This document shows positions 44,587-52,872 of a DNA stretch of 64,000 nt, piece by piece. A model generated the notes under the pieces. That model was given only the letters and a program-made list of their open reading frames with translations, was not told the DNA's origin and did not search any database. Each line of letters begins with the position of its first letter. Positions within the stretch are counted from its first letter, which is position 1. The DNA is taken from positions 1 through 64,000 of the forward strand of contig DASZUK010000050.1 in assembly GCA_035547695.1 (NCBI GenBank), given 5' to 3'. This DNA comes from DASZUK01 sp035547695. Its GTDB lineage: Bacteria; Actinomycetota; Acidimicrobiia; Acidimicrobiales; RAAP-2. Both the position numbers and the translations under genes were made by a program.

Positions 44587-45707
44587 GGGAGTTCTTCGAC
44601 GCCGACGAGCGGGCGTTCGCCGACGAGGTCCGGGCGTTCATCGACGGCCGGGACTGGGCGCCGTGCTACTTCGACCACGCCGACGGCGCCGACGACCGCA
44701 TCCGCGACCTGTACCTCGCCCTCGGGGACCGGGGGTGGCTGTCCCTCGGCTGGCCCCGCCGCTTCGGCGGCCAGGAGCGGCCGCCGACCTACGAATTCAT
44801 CCTCTGGGACGAGATGGCCTACGCCCGGCTGGGACGGCCGCCGCTGGCCGCCGGCATCGTGGCCCACTCCATCATCCTCCACGGCACCGACGCCCAGCAG
44901 CACCGCTACCTGCCGGGCATCCGCCGGGGGGAGACCAGCTTCTGCCTCGGCCTGTCCGAACCCGAGGCCGGGTCCGACCTGGGCGGGGTCCGCACCCGGG
45001 CCGTCCGCGACGGCGACGCCTACCGGGTGACCGGCGAGAAGCGGTGGACGTCCATGGCGCACGCCTCCGACAACATCTGGCTCCTCTGCCGGACCGGCCC
45101 CCCCGAGGACCGGTCCCGGTCGCTCTCCTTCCTCCTGGTCGACCTGGCCACCCCCGGCATCACCGTCACCCCCATCCCCACCATCGACGACGGCCGGCTG
45201 AACGAGGTCCACTTCGACGACGTCGTGGTGCCGGTGGACCGCCGCCTCGGCGCCGAGGGCGCCGGCTGGGACGTCCTCGGCCGCTCGCTGGTGCTGGAGC
45301 GCCACCTCGAGTTCACCCCCGGCCGCCTTCGCCGGGACCTCGACGACATCGAGGCGTGGTGCGCCGCCCTCGGCCTGCTGGCCGACCCGGTGGTCCGGTG
45401 GCGGCTGGACGACCTGCGCCTGGGCCTGTACGAGGTGGAGGCCCTCGCCCTCGGCGTCCTGGTGGAGATCGCCGCCGGCCGGCCGGCCACGGTGGAGGCG
45501 GCCTGCAGCAAGCTGGCCGGCAGCGAGCTGGCTCAGCGGCTGGCCCGGACCGCCCTCGACCTCGGCGGCCCGGAGGGGCTGGTCGGCGGCGCCGGGCCCG
45601 AGTTCCTCTGGCGCCAGTCCATCAGCGAGACCATCGGCGGCGGCACCTCGGAGATGATGCGCAACACCATCGCCCGGCAGGGCCTCGACCTCACCTCCGG
45701 CCGCTGA
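44583..45707 (+). CDS. Acyl-CoA dehydrogenase
   Basis: 374 residues from the GTG overlapping the previous stop. LSEPEAGSDLGGVRTRAV and TGEKRWTSMAHASDNIWLL are the flavin and substrate motifs; the C-terminus has WRQSISETIGGGTSEMMRNTIARQGL, the classic acyl-CoA dehydrogenase ending. It closes the run of plus-strand genes that begins at 37975 and meets the convergent SDR gene. Substrate unknown. Confidence 0.9.
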   Translation: MREFFDADERAFADEVRAFIDGRDWAPCYFDHADGADDRIRDLYLALGDRGWLSLGWPRRFGGQERPPTYEFILWDEMAYARLGRPPLAAGIVAHSIILHGTDAQQHRYLPGIRRGETSFCLGLSEPEAGSDLGGVRTRAVRDGDAYRVTGEKRWTSMAHASDNIWLLCRTGPPEDRSRSLSFLLVDLATPGITVTPIPTIDDGRLNEVHFDDVVVPVDRRLGAEGAGWDVLGRSLVLERHLEFTPGRLRRDLDDIEAWCAALGLLADPVVRWRLDDLRLGLYEVEALALGVLVEIAAGRPATVEAACSKLAGSELAQRLARTALDLGGPEGLVGGAGPEFLWRQSISETIGGGTSEMMRNTIARQGLDLTSGR

Positions 45708-45769
45708 GCCGAGTCTACCGGGCCTCCGGCCGCCCCAGCCGCGCCCGGCTGGCCGCGGCCGACCGTCTG

Positions 45770-46579
45770 CTACCAGGCGGCGCGCAGGGCGCCGCCGTCG
45801 ACCGAGAACGTGGACCCGGTCACCCAGGCGGCCTCGTCGGAGACCAGGAAGGCGATGACGGCGGCGACGTCCTCGGGCGTGCCCAGCCGGCCCAGGGGGA
45901 TCGGCGCCTTCCGCAGCATGGCCGCCATCACCTCGTCCACCGGCCGGCCGATGGAGGCGGCGGTGTCGGCGGCGACCTGCCGGCTCCCCTCGGTGTCCAC
46001 GATCCCCGGCAGGACGCAGTTGGCCCGGATCGACTGCCGGGCCACCGCGCCGGCCAGCACCTTGGTGTAGTTGACCAGCGCGGCCTTGGCGACGCCGTAG
46101 GGGCCGAAGTACGGGTCCGGCTCCCGGGCGGTGCTCGACGCCAGGTTGACGATGGCGCCGCCCCCACCGGCCGCCATGTGCGGGACCGCGGCCAGGCAGC
46201 AGCGGACGGCGCTCAGGAAGTTGAGGTCGAGGCCCTCCTGCCAGTCCTCGATGGCCAGCTCGGCGAACGGCTTCACCGGGCCGCCCCCGGCGTTGTTGAC
46301 CAGGACGTCGACGCGGCCGAACCGGTCCATCGCCCGGCCGACGATCTCGTCGCCGCTGCCCGCTGCCGTCACATCGGCCACCACCACCTCCACCTCGGCC
46401 CCACCCCGGCGCAGGTCGTCGGCCACCCGGCCGAGGGCGTCCGCGCTCCGGGCGCACAGCACCACCCGGCTCCCCTGGGACGTCAGCCGCCCGGCGACCG
46501 CCCGGCCGATGCCGAGGCTGGCGCCGGTCACCACCGCCACCGGCCCCTCCCCCGGCCCCTCCCTCGGCCGGCGGCTCAC
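45770..46579 (-). CDS. Short-chain dehydrogenase/reductase
   Basis: 269 residues from the GTG at 46579 overlapping the ligase stop. TGASLGIG is the cofactor motif, NNAGG follows, the catalytic Ser and YGVAKAAL (Tyr and Lys) are present, and the end is FSVDGGALRAAW. It is translationally coupled to the acyl-CoA ligase upstream. It may oxidise a hydroxyl on a CoA-linked intermediate. A longer open frame merging it with the ligase region in another frame is not real coding. Confidence 0.9.
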   Translation of the reverse strand: MSRRPREGPGEGPVAVVTGASLGIGRAVAGRLTSQGSRVVLCARSADALGRVADDLRRGGAEVEVVVADVTAAGSGDEIVGRAMDRFGRVDVLVNNAGGGPVKPFAELAIEDWQEGLDLNFLSAVRCCLAAVPHMAAGGGGAIVNLASSTAREPDPYFGPYGVAKAALVNYTKVLAGAVARQSIRANCVLPGIVDTEGSRQVAADTAASIGRPVDEVMAAMLRKAPIPLGRLGTPEDVAAVIAFLVSDEAAWVTGSTFSVDGGALRAAW

Positions 46580-48231
46580 GACGCCACCGCCGGGCCGGCC
46601 GTCTCCTCGCCGGCTGTCTCCTCGCCGGCTGTTTCCTCGCCGGTCGTCTGGCCGCCGGCTGTCTCCTCGGCAAGCTGCTGGCGGAGCACCTTCCCCATGG
46701 CGTTGCGCGGCAGGTGGTCCATGACCACGATCTCCTCGGGGACCTTGTACCGGGCGAGCTCGGCGGCGCAGTGGACCCGCAGGTCGTCGGCGTCGACCGG
46801 CTCGACCAGCTCCACGTAGGCCACCACCCGCCGGCCCAGCCGCGGGTCCGGCCGGCCGACGACCGCGCTGGCCGCCACCGCCGGGTGGGCCTGGAGCACC
46901 CGCTCGACCTCCGCCGGGTACACGTTGGCCCCGCCGCGGACGATCACGTTGGACCGCCGGTCCTTCACCGACACGTTGCCGTCCGCGTCCACCGACCCCA
47001 TGTCGCCGGTGTGCAGCACCCCGTCCACCAACACCCGGGCGGTGTCCTCCGGCCGGCCCCAGTAGCCGAGCATCGGCGTCCAGACGCCGGCCCACGGTCC
47101 GTCGGCGGCCGCCCGGATGCACAGCTCCCCCTCCGTTCCCGGCGGCAGCGACCGGCCGGACGGGTCGGCGGCGGCCACGTCGAGGTACGGCAGCACCCGG
47201 CCGCTGGCGCCGGACAGGTGCGGACGGCCGCGGTCCTCCACCGACACCAGGGTGGGCGCCTCGGTGAGGCCGTAGCTCCGGGTGACCTCCTTGGCGAGGG
47301 TGCGCTCGAACTGCTCCAGCAGGGCGTCGGGGCAGTCGCCGCCGCCGGTCTGCACCCGGGTCCACGACGCCAGCCGGCCGTCCGGGTCGCCCCGGTGGGC
47401 CAGGTCGAACAGGGTCGCCGGGGGGACCGCCATGGTCTCGATCCCCTCCCGCGCCACCCAGTCGGTCAGGCCGTCGGTGTCGATCCGGTCGAGCACCACC
47501 GTGGTCGCCGCCGCCTGCAGCCCGAGCAGCGGGCCCAGGACCATCAGGTTGAGGATGGTCAGCGGCATGCACACCCCGATGCGGATCGACGCCGGGTACT
47601 CGTCGGTGCTGGCCAGGTAGGCCCCCGGCAGCAGCAGGTTGTGCTGGCTGTGGACCACCCCCTTCGGGTGGCCGGTGGTGCCGCTGGTGTAGGCGATGGC
47701 CGCGGCGGCGAAGGGGTCGACGGCGTCCGGGTCCGGCAGGGTGGCGTGGCCGCCCCCGCTGGTGTGGCCGCTCCCGCCGCCGGGGCCGCCCACTGCGCCC
47801 AGTCCGGCCACCGGCACCGTGGCCCGGAGGTCCGGCAGGCCGGCGCGCCGCGGCGCCAGCTCGGCCACGGTGTCGTCCGGGGCGACCAGGACGGCCGCCC
47901 CCGAGTCCGCCAGGATGTAGGCCTTCTCCGGTGGCGCCAACCGCCGGTTCAGGCCGACCCACACCGCCCCGAGCGACATGGCGGCCAGGAACGCCACCAC
48001 GAGGTCGGCGGTGTTGTCGGCGGACCCGGCCACCCGGGTGCCCGCCGCCACCCCCTCGCCGGCCAGCCGCTCCGCCGCCACCGCCGCCGCCGTCGCCAGC
48101 GAGCCGAACGTGTACCGGCCGTCCCGGCTGACGACGGCCTCCACGTCGGGCACCCGGGCCGCCATGCCGGCCACCACCGCCGGGATCGACGGCGGCACGA
48201 CGCCCGGGCCTGGTGTACCGGTGCTCACCAT
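46576..48231 (-). CDS. AMP-forming acyl-CoA/aryl-CoA ligase
   Basis: 551 residues from the ATG at 48231, preceded by GGAGGG; the frame extends upstream to 48396 across the operator region and is probably not translated. AIAYTSGTTGHPKGVVHSQ is the P-loop, YGLTEAPTL motif A5, and TGDMGSVDADGNVSVKDRRSNVI the hinge region, with Lys near the end in RNAMGKVLRQQ. It activates a carboxylic acid to its CoA thioester for the dehydrogenases and hydratases nearby. The last ~25 residues repeat TAGEE/GEET, a low-complexity tail. Confidence 0.92.
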   Translation of the reverse strand: MVSTGTPGPGVVPPSIPAVVAGMAARVPDVEAVVSRDGRYTFGSLATAAAVAAERLAGEGVAAGTRVAGSADNTADLVVAFLAAMSLGAVWVGLNRRLAPPEKAYILADSGAAVLVAPDDTVAELAPRRAGLPDLRATVPVAGLGAVGGPGGGSGHTSGGGHATLPDPDAVDPFAAAAIAYTSGTTGHPKGVVHSQHNLLLPGAYLASTDEYPASIRIGVCMPLTILNLMVLGPLLGLQAAATTVVLDRIDTDGLTDWVAREGIETMAVPPATLFDLAHRGDPDGRLASWTRVQTGGGDCPDALLEQFERTLAKEVTRSYGLTEAPTLVSVEDRGRPHLSGASGRVLPYLDVAAADPSGRSLPPGTEGELCIRAAADGPWAGVWTPMLGYWGRPEDTARVLVDGVLHTGDMGSVDADGNVSVKDRRSNVIVRGGANVYPAEVERVLQAHPAVAASAVVGRPDPRLGRRVVAYVELVEPVDADDLRVHCAAELARYKVPEEIVVMDHLPRNAMGKVLRQQLAEETAGGQTTGEETAGEETAGEETAGPAVAS

Positions 48232-48334
48232 CGCTGACCCTCCACTCCGCCCACTCCTCCGCCCACGCCGCCCACTCCGCCTGACCGGGCGCTGCTGCGC
48301 TCCGATGCGTGGCGAGAGTAGCGAGAGTGGCGAG

Positions 48335-48412
48335 AACAGTATCCTATAAGCCGAATAGCTAACCGGTCCTATCTTCTCACTCTTGACCGGCTCCAAAATA
48401 CTGATACTCTTC
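48335..48412. promoter_or_regulatory. Operator-like motifs between divergent ligase and aldolase genes
   Basis: AACAG-TATC-CTATAAG at 48335-48349 faces the ligase gene and a weaker ATACT-GATA-CTCTTC at 48396-48412 ends 5 bp before the aldolase GTG. Both match the cluster motif. Confidence 0.5.
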
Positions 48413-48417
48413 TATCG

Positions 48418-49182
48418 GTGGGCGGGGAGCGATTTCCGTTGGGCGGCAACCTCGACGACTGCCTGCCGGTGGAGGCCCAGGTGGCGCTGCTCGCCCGCAC
48501 CCTGCACCGCCAGGGCTACGCCGACCAGCTCGGCGGCCACATCAGCTACCGGACCGACGACGACACCCTCATCGTCACCCCCTGGGAGCTGGCCTGGGAC
48601 GAGCTGGAGCCGGCGGACCTGGTCCGGGTGGACCTCGCCGGCCACCGGTTGGACGGCGACCTCAGCGTGCCCGGCGGCATCCCCCTCCACATCGCCCTCC
48701 ACGAGGCCCGGGACGACGTCCGGGTCATCGTGCACAACCACTCCCGGTGGGGGACGGTGTGGTGCGACCTGCACCGGGTCCCTCCCGCCTACGACCAGTC
48801 GGCGGCCTTCACCCCCGGCGAGCCGGCGTTCTTCGACGAGTTCGAGCACGCCGGGTCCATCGAGAACACCCGCCGCGCCGTCGCCGCCTTCGGCGACGCC
48901 CGCGTCGGCTTCCTGGCCAACCACGGCGTCATGGTGGTGGCCGGCTCGGTCAGCGAGGCCTACGTCCGGGCGGTGACCCTGGAGTGGCGGTGCCGCCAGG
49001 CCTGGGTGGTCGAAGCGGCGGGCAACGGCCTGCCGCTGCCGCCGCCGGCGGTGGAGCTGATCGGTGGCGGCGTCGAGGCCGGCCACGACTACGTCCGGAT
49101 GCTCTTCGAGGCCGCCGCCCGCCGCGAGCTGCGGCTCGACCCGGCGCTGCGGGACCGGTGCGCGGCGGCGCACCGGCGATGA
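48418..49182 (+). CDS. Class II aldolase/adducin-family protein
   Basis: 254 residues. The zinc-binding pattern HNHSRWG and the later NHGVMVV (His ligands) are present, with GGHISYR near residue 40. It could cleave a 4-hydroxy-2-oxo acid, the product expected from the hydratase encoded at 34386, or act on another ketol. The GTG start lacks a clear ribosome binding site and sits next to an operator-like motif. It overlaps the amidohydrolase gene by 4 bases (ATGA). Confidence 0.88.
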   Translation: MGGERFPLGGNLDDCLPVEAQVALLARTLHRQGYADQLGGHISYRTDDDTLIVTPWELAWDELEPADLVRVDLAGHRLDGDLSVPGGIPLHIALHEARDDVRVIVHNHSRWGTVWCDLHRVPPAYDQSAAFTPGEPAFFDEFEHAGSIENTRRAVAAFGDARVGFLANHGVMVVAGSVSEAYVRAVTLEWRCRQAWVVEAAGNGLPLPPPAVELIGGGVEAGHDYVRMLFEAAARRELRLDPALRDRCAAAHRR

Positions 49183-50432
49183 CGCCCGTGACGGCCACCG
49201 GCCGGTCGGCCCCGGCCCAGGCGGCCCCAGCCCAGACGGACCCGGGCCGGTCGGGCCTGCTCCCGGACCCCGAGCCGCGGCCGGTGCACTACACGGTCAT
49301 CTCCGTCGACGACCACCTGGTCGAGCCGGCGGACCTGTTCGACGGCCGGCTGCCCGCCCGGTACGCCGACCGGGCACCCCGCGTCGTCGAGGGGCCGGGC
49401 GGCGTGCAGCAGTGGGTGTACGAGGACGAGGTGTTCCCGCAGCTCGGCCTGAACGCCGTCGCCGGCCGGCCCCCGGACGCCGGGGAGCACTCGTCGGAGC
49501 CGCTCCGGTTCGAGGAGATGCGGCCGGGCTGCTACCGGATCGACGACCGCATCCGGGACATGGACCTGAACGGCGTGTGGGCGTCGGTCAACTTCCCCTC
49601 GATGATCACCGGCTTCGCCGGCACCGTCTACTCCCGCTCCACCGACCGCGAGCTCGGCCTGGCGGTGATGCGGGCGTGGAACGACTGGCTCTTCGAGGAG
49701 TGGTACGGCCCGTACCCGGAGCGGATCGTCCCGATGGGCATCACCTGGCTGGCGGACCCGGCGCTGGCGGCGGCGGAGGTCCGGCGGAACGCCGAGCGGG
49801 GCTTCCGGGCGGTGTCGCTGCCCGAGATGCCGCACCGCATCGGGTACCCGTCGCTGCACACCGGCTACTGGGACCCGGTGATCGAGGCCTGCGTGGAGAC
49901 CGGCACGGTGGTCTGCCTGCACGTCGGCTCGTCCGGCCTGTTCGAACGGGCGGAGGGCGCCCCGGGCTCCGTCTCCGGCACCCTGTTCGGCTCGCTGTCG
50001 CTGACCGCCTGCGTCGACTGGCTGTGGTCCGGCCTACCGGTCCGGTACCCGACGGTGAAGATCGCCATGTCCGAGGGCGGCATCGGGTGGGTGCCCATGC
50101 TCCGGGACCGCCTCGACTACGTGATGGGCCGGGCCGCCTTCGGCCGCGTCGACTGGATGTCCGACGAGCTGCTGCCCTCGGAGGTGCTGCGGCGGAACTT
50201 CTGGTTCTGCACCATCGACGACCCGTCCACGCTGCCCTGCCTGGACAGCATCGGCGTCGACCGGGTGATGGTCGAGGTGGACTACCCCCACGGCGACTCC
50301 ACCTGGCCGGACACCCAGGCCATCCTCCACGACCGCCTGGGGGGCCTGCCGGTCGACGTGGTCCGCAAGCTGACCCACCGGAACGCCGCCGAGCTGTTCC
50401 GCCACCCGCTGCCGCCGGAGCCGCTGCCGTGA
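49179..50432 (+). CDS. Amidohydrolase (ACMSD-like family)
   Basis: 417 residues from the ATG at 49179. The family mark ISVDDHLVEPADLFDGRLP is near residue 45; VCLHVGSSG and AMSEGGIGWVPMLRDRLDY follow, and EVDYPHGDSTWP near the C-terminus gives the last metal-site Asp/His region. These proteins decarboxylate or hydrolyse ring-fission or cyclic intermediates in catabolic clusters. The first ~35 residues are Ala/Pro-rich and unstructured. It is translationally coupled to the aldolase. Confidence 0.87.
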   Translation: MTPVTATGRSAPAQAAPAQTDPGRSGLLPDPEPRPVHYTVISVDDHLVEPADLFDGRLPARYADRAPRVVEGPGGVQQWVYEDEVFPQLGLNAVAGRPPDAGEHSSEPLRFEEMRPGCYRIDDRIRDMDLNGVWASVNFPSMITGFAGTVYSRSTDRELGLAVMRAWNDWLFEEWYGPYPERIVPMGITWLADPALAAAEVRRNAERGFRAVSLPEMPHRIGYPSLHTGYWDPVIEACVETGTVVCLHVGSSGLFERAEGAPGSVSGTLFGSLSLTACVDWLWSGLPVRYPTVKIAMSEGGIGWVPMLRDRLDYVMGRAAFGRVDWMSDELLPSEVLRRNFWFCTIDDPSTLPCLDSIGVDRVMVEVDYPHGDSTWPDTQAILHDRLGGLPVDVVRKLTHRNAAELFRHPLPPEPLP

Positions 50433-50487
50433 TGCCCGGGGACCGGACGGCGGCCCGGCGGGGCACGGCCTGGAGGGGAGACCCGCG

Positions 50488-51270
50488 GTGATGCTCGAGG
50501 GGAAGGCGGCGGTGGTCACCGGCGCGGCCGGCGGCATCGGTGCCGCCACCGCCCGGCGGCTGGCCGAGGAGGGGGCACGCGTCGTGGTGGCCGACCTCAA
50601 CGGGGACGGCGCCGAAACGGTGGCGGCGGACATCGTCGGGTCCGGCGGTGAGGCGGTGGCCGTCGTCGTCGACGTCAGCGACCCCGACAGCGTGGCGGCG
50701 ATGATCGACCGGGCGGTGTCGGCGTTCGGCCGGCTGGACGTCCTGCACAACAACGCCGCCGCCTTCGGCGCCGACGTCATCATGCGGGACGTCGACGTGG
50801 TCGACATCGACCTCGACGTCTGGAACCGCACCCTGGCCGTCAACCTCACCGGCGTCCTGCTGGGCTGCCGGTTCGGCATCCCCGCCATCCTGGCGAGCGG
50901 CGGCGGCAGCATCATCAACACGTCGTCGGTGGCCGGCTGGATGGCCGAGCCGGTCCGGGTCGGCTACGGGGTGTCGAAGGCCGGCATCGTCCTGCTCACC
51001 CGCCACGTCGCCACCCGCTACGGCAAGCAGGGCGTCCGGTGCAACGCCATCGCCCCGGGGGTGGTGGTCACCGACACCACCAGGGGCCACATGGACCAGG
51101 CCTTCCTGGACCGCATGGCGGCGGTGCACAGCGCCCCGCGGCTCGGGGAGCCGTCGGACATCGCCGACGTCGCCTGCTTCCTCGCCTCGGACCGGTCCGC
51201 CTTCGTCAACGGCCACGTCCTGACCGTCGACGGCGGGCTCACCGCCCACCTGGGCGGCATGGAGCCCTGA
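50488..51270 (+). CDS. Short-chain dehydrogenase/reductase
   Basis: 260 residues from the GTG at 50488, or 259 from the adjacent ATG at 50491. TGAAGGIG cofactor motif near residue 13, NNAA, catalytic Ser (NTSSVAG) and YGVSKAG are present, ending LTVDGGL. It is a paralogue of the SDR at 55706 (both share the TGAAGGIGAA start). It probably ends the unit begun by the aldolase gene. Confidence 0.9.
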   Translation: MMLEGKAAVVTGAAGGIGAATARRLAEEGARVVVADLNGDGAETVAADIVGSGGEAVAVVVDVSDPDSVAAMIDRAVSAFGRLDVLHNNAAAFGADVIMRDVDVVDIDLDVWNRTLAVNLTGVLLGCRFGIPAILASGGGSIINTSSVAGWMAEPVRVGYGVSKAGIVLLTRHVATRYGKQGVRCNAIAPGVVVTDTTRGHMDQAFLDRMAAVHSAPRLGEPSDIADVACFLASDRSAFVNGHVLTVDGGLTAHLGGMEP

Positions 51271-51290
51271 CCGGCCCCCGGGCGGCCCGG

Positions 51291-51328
51291 ACCGACTGGA
51301 GCGGGAAGAACCGACTGGAGCGAGAAGA
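51291..51328 (+). repeat. 19-bp tandem duplication
   Basis: ACCGACTGGAGCGGGAAGA (51291-51309) is followed at once by a copy with one change (51310-51328). It ends where the first operator-like motif begins, in the leader of the transporter genes. Confidence 0.75.
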
Positions 51329-51498
51329 AAGGATACTTATTGCGTCCCATTGCGGTGACCACACCAGCAGGGGCGACGGCGGAGCAGGGGAGCGCGACGA
51401 GGGAGCACCGGAACTCAACGAGCAGGTGCAAGCATCGGAGACGGCGGTCGCCCATCGGGACCTTGCGTTTCCGTTTCGACAAGTATAGTATCCTTATT
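51328..51498. promoter_or_regulatory. Two operator-like GATA motifs upstream of the transporter operon
   Basis: AAAG-GATA-CTTATT at 51328-51341 and the opposite orientation ATAG-TATC-CTTATT at 51485-51498 are about 157 bp apart. They are the best-matching copies of the cluster motif, and the pair could allow looping. The second lies 23 bp before the substrate-binding protein start and could overlap its -10. The ~140 bp between them holds no recognisable gene. Confidence 0.65.
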
Positions 51499-51521
51499 GT
51501 TTCCAAGGGAGGGGGTTCCAC

Positions 51522-52778
51522 GTGGGCCGTAGGTACAGGAAATTGGGTTCCGCCCTGGCGTCGGCGGCCGTCGTGCTGGCCGGGGTGGGCGTCGTAGGGG
51601 CGGGGCAGGGCGCCGCCGGGGCGGCGTCGGTCCGGGGGGTGACGGCCAAGACGATCAAGGTCGACATCCTGGCCACCCTGACCGGACCGCAGGGGCCGCC
51701 GTTCCCCGGCCTGGTCACAGGGGCCAAGGCCCGGATCAACGCCCAGAACAAGGCCGGCGGGGTGGCCGGCCGGAAGATCGTCATCGTCAACACCCTGGAC
51801 GACGCCGGTAGCGCCACCACCAACGCCCAGCAGGTCCGGGCGGCGGTCCAGCAGGACGGGGTCTTCGCCATGCTGGCCACCAGCAACGCCTTCGGGGTGC
51901 AGAGCACCAACTTCCTGTCGGCCAACAAGGTGCCGTTCCTCGGCTGGGGCTACGTCCCGGGCTACTGCAACAACCCGTGGGGCTACGGCTTCAGCGGCTG
52001 CCTGACCGGGCAGTACACCAACGGGACCGCCATCGTCACCCAGGTGGCCAAGGCGGACGGCGGCAAGAAGGTGACACAGGTGACCTGGGGCTTCCAGAGC
52101 GCCAACACACAGGCCTCGACCGACGGCATGCTGACCACCGTGAACGCGGTCAAGGCCCTGAAGGGCAAGGTCGTCTACCAGGACTCGTCCATCCCGGGCA
52201 CAGGGTCCACCACCGACTACAGCCCGTACGTCAGCCGGCTGATGGCGGCCCACCCCGACATCGCCTACATGGCCCAGAACTTCGCCGACGTCATCGGCAT
52301 GACCGCCGCCCTCAAGGCGGCCGGGTTCACCGGGCCGGTGGCCAACGCCACCACCTACGTGCCCGGCCTGCTGGCCGCCCAGGCCAGCACGGCGCAGGCC
52401 CTGCAGGGGGCCTACGTGGCGTCGGTGTTCCCGCCGCAGGAGGGCGGCGGGGCGGCCATCAAGGCCATGCAGACCCAACTGAAGGCCATCGGCAAGCCGG
52501 CGACAATCAGCCTGGGTGACCAGGTCGGCTACTGGTCGGCCGACATGCTCATCGCCATGCTGAAGAAGGTCGGGAAGAACCTCACCCCGGCAACCTTCAA
52601 CAAGACGATCAACAAGGGCTGGACCTACACCCCGGCGCTCTCCGGCTCGATCGGCGCGGTGAAGTGGCCCGCCTCGCACAAGTCGACAGTGAGCTGTGCG
52701 GCCATCCTCATCGTGAAGGGCACGGCCTACACACCCAAGGTCCCCTACGGGTGCTACCCGTCCATCCCTTCTAAGTAG
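51522..52778 (+). CDS. ABC transporter substrate-binding protein (LivJ/K-like)
   Basis: 418 residues. The N-terminal ~35 residues form a secretion signal: basic GRRYRK, then a hydrophobic Ala/Val/Gly stretch ending AGAAS. The rest is a type I periplasmic-binding fold of the branched-chain amino-acid receptor family: KVDILATLTGPQGPPFPGLVTGAKARINAQNKAGGVAGRKIVIV, NAQQVRAAVQQDG. In such catabolic clusters these receptors often bind aromatic or cyclic acids instead of amino acids. AAGGGAGGGGG precedes the GTG. The fused permease-ATPase gene follows. Confidence 0.9.
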   Translation: MGRRYRKLGSALASAAVVLAGVGVVGAGQGAAGAASVRGVTAKTIKVDILATLTGPQGPPFPGLVTGAKARINAQNKAGGVAGRKIVIVNTLDDAGSATTNAQQVRAAVQQDGVFAMLATSNAFGVQSTNFLSANKVPFLGWGYVPGYCNNPWGYGFSGCLTGQYTNGTAIVTQVAKADGGKKVTQVTWGFQSANTQASTDGMLTTVNAVKALKGKVVYQDSSIPGTGSTTDYSPYVSRLMAAHPDIAYMAQNFADVIGMTAALKAAGFTGPVANATTYVPGLLAAQASTAQALQGAYVASVFPPQEGGGAAIKAMQTQLKAIGKPATISLGDQVGYWSADMLIAMLKKVGKNLTPATFNKTINKGWTYTPALSGSIGAVKWPASHKSTVSCAAILIVKGTAYTPKVPYGCYPSIPSK

Positions 52779-52872
52779 TGCGGCAGGGACCGGGCCTCCC
52801 GCCCGGGACGCAGGCCCGGAAGGGCCCGGCCCGCCGAGACGTGGGCCTCGAGGGTGAGGAGCTGGGGTCGGC

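Noticed and set aside
45770..47962. A 730-residue minus-strand frame seeming to fuse a GC-rich N-terminus to an SDR
   Set aside because: Its first ~460 residues are a shadow of the ligase gene in another frame; the SDR has its own GTG start overlapping the ligase stop.
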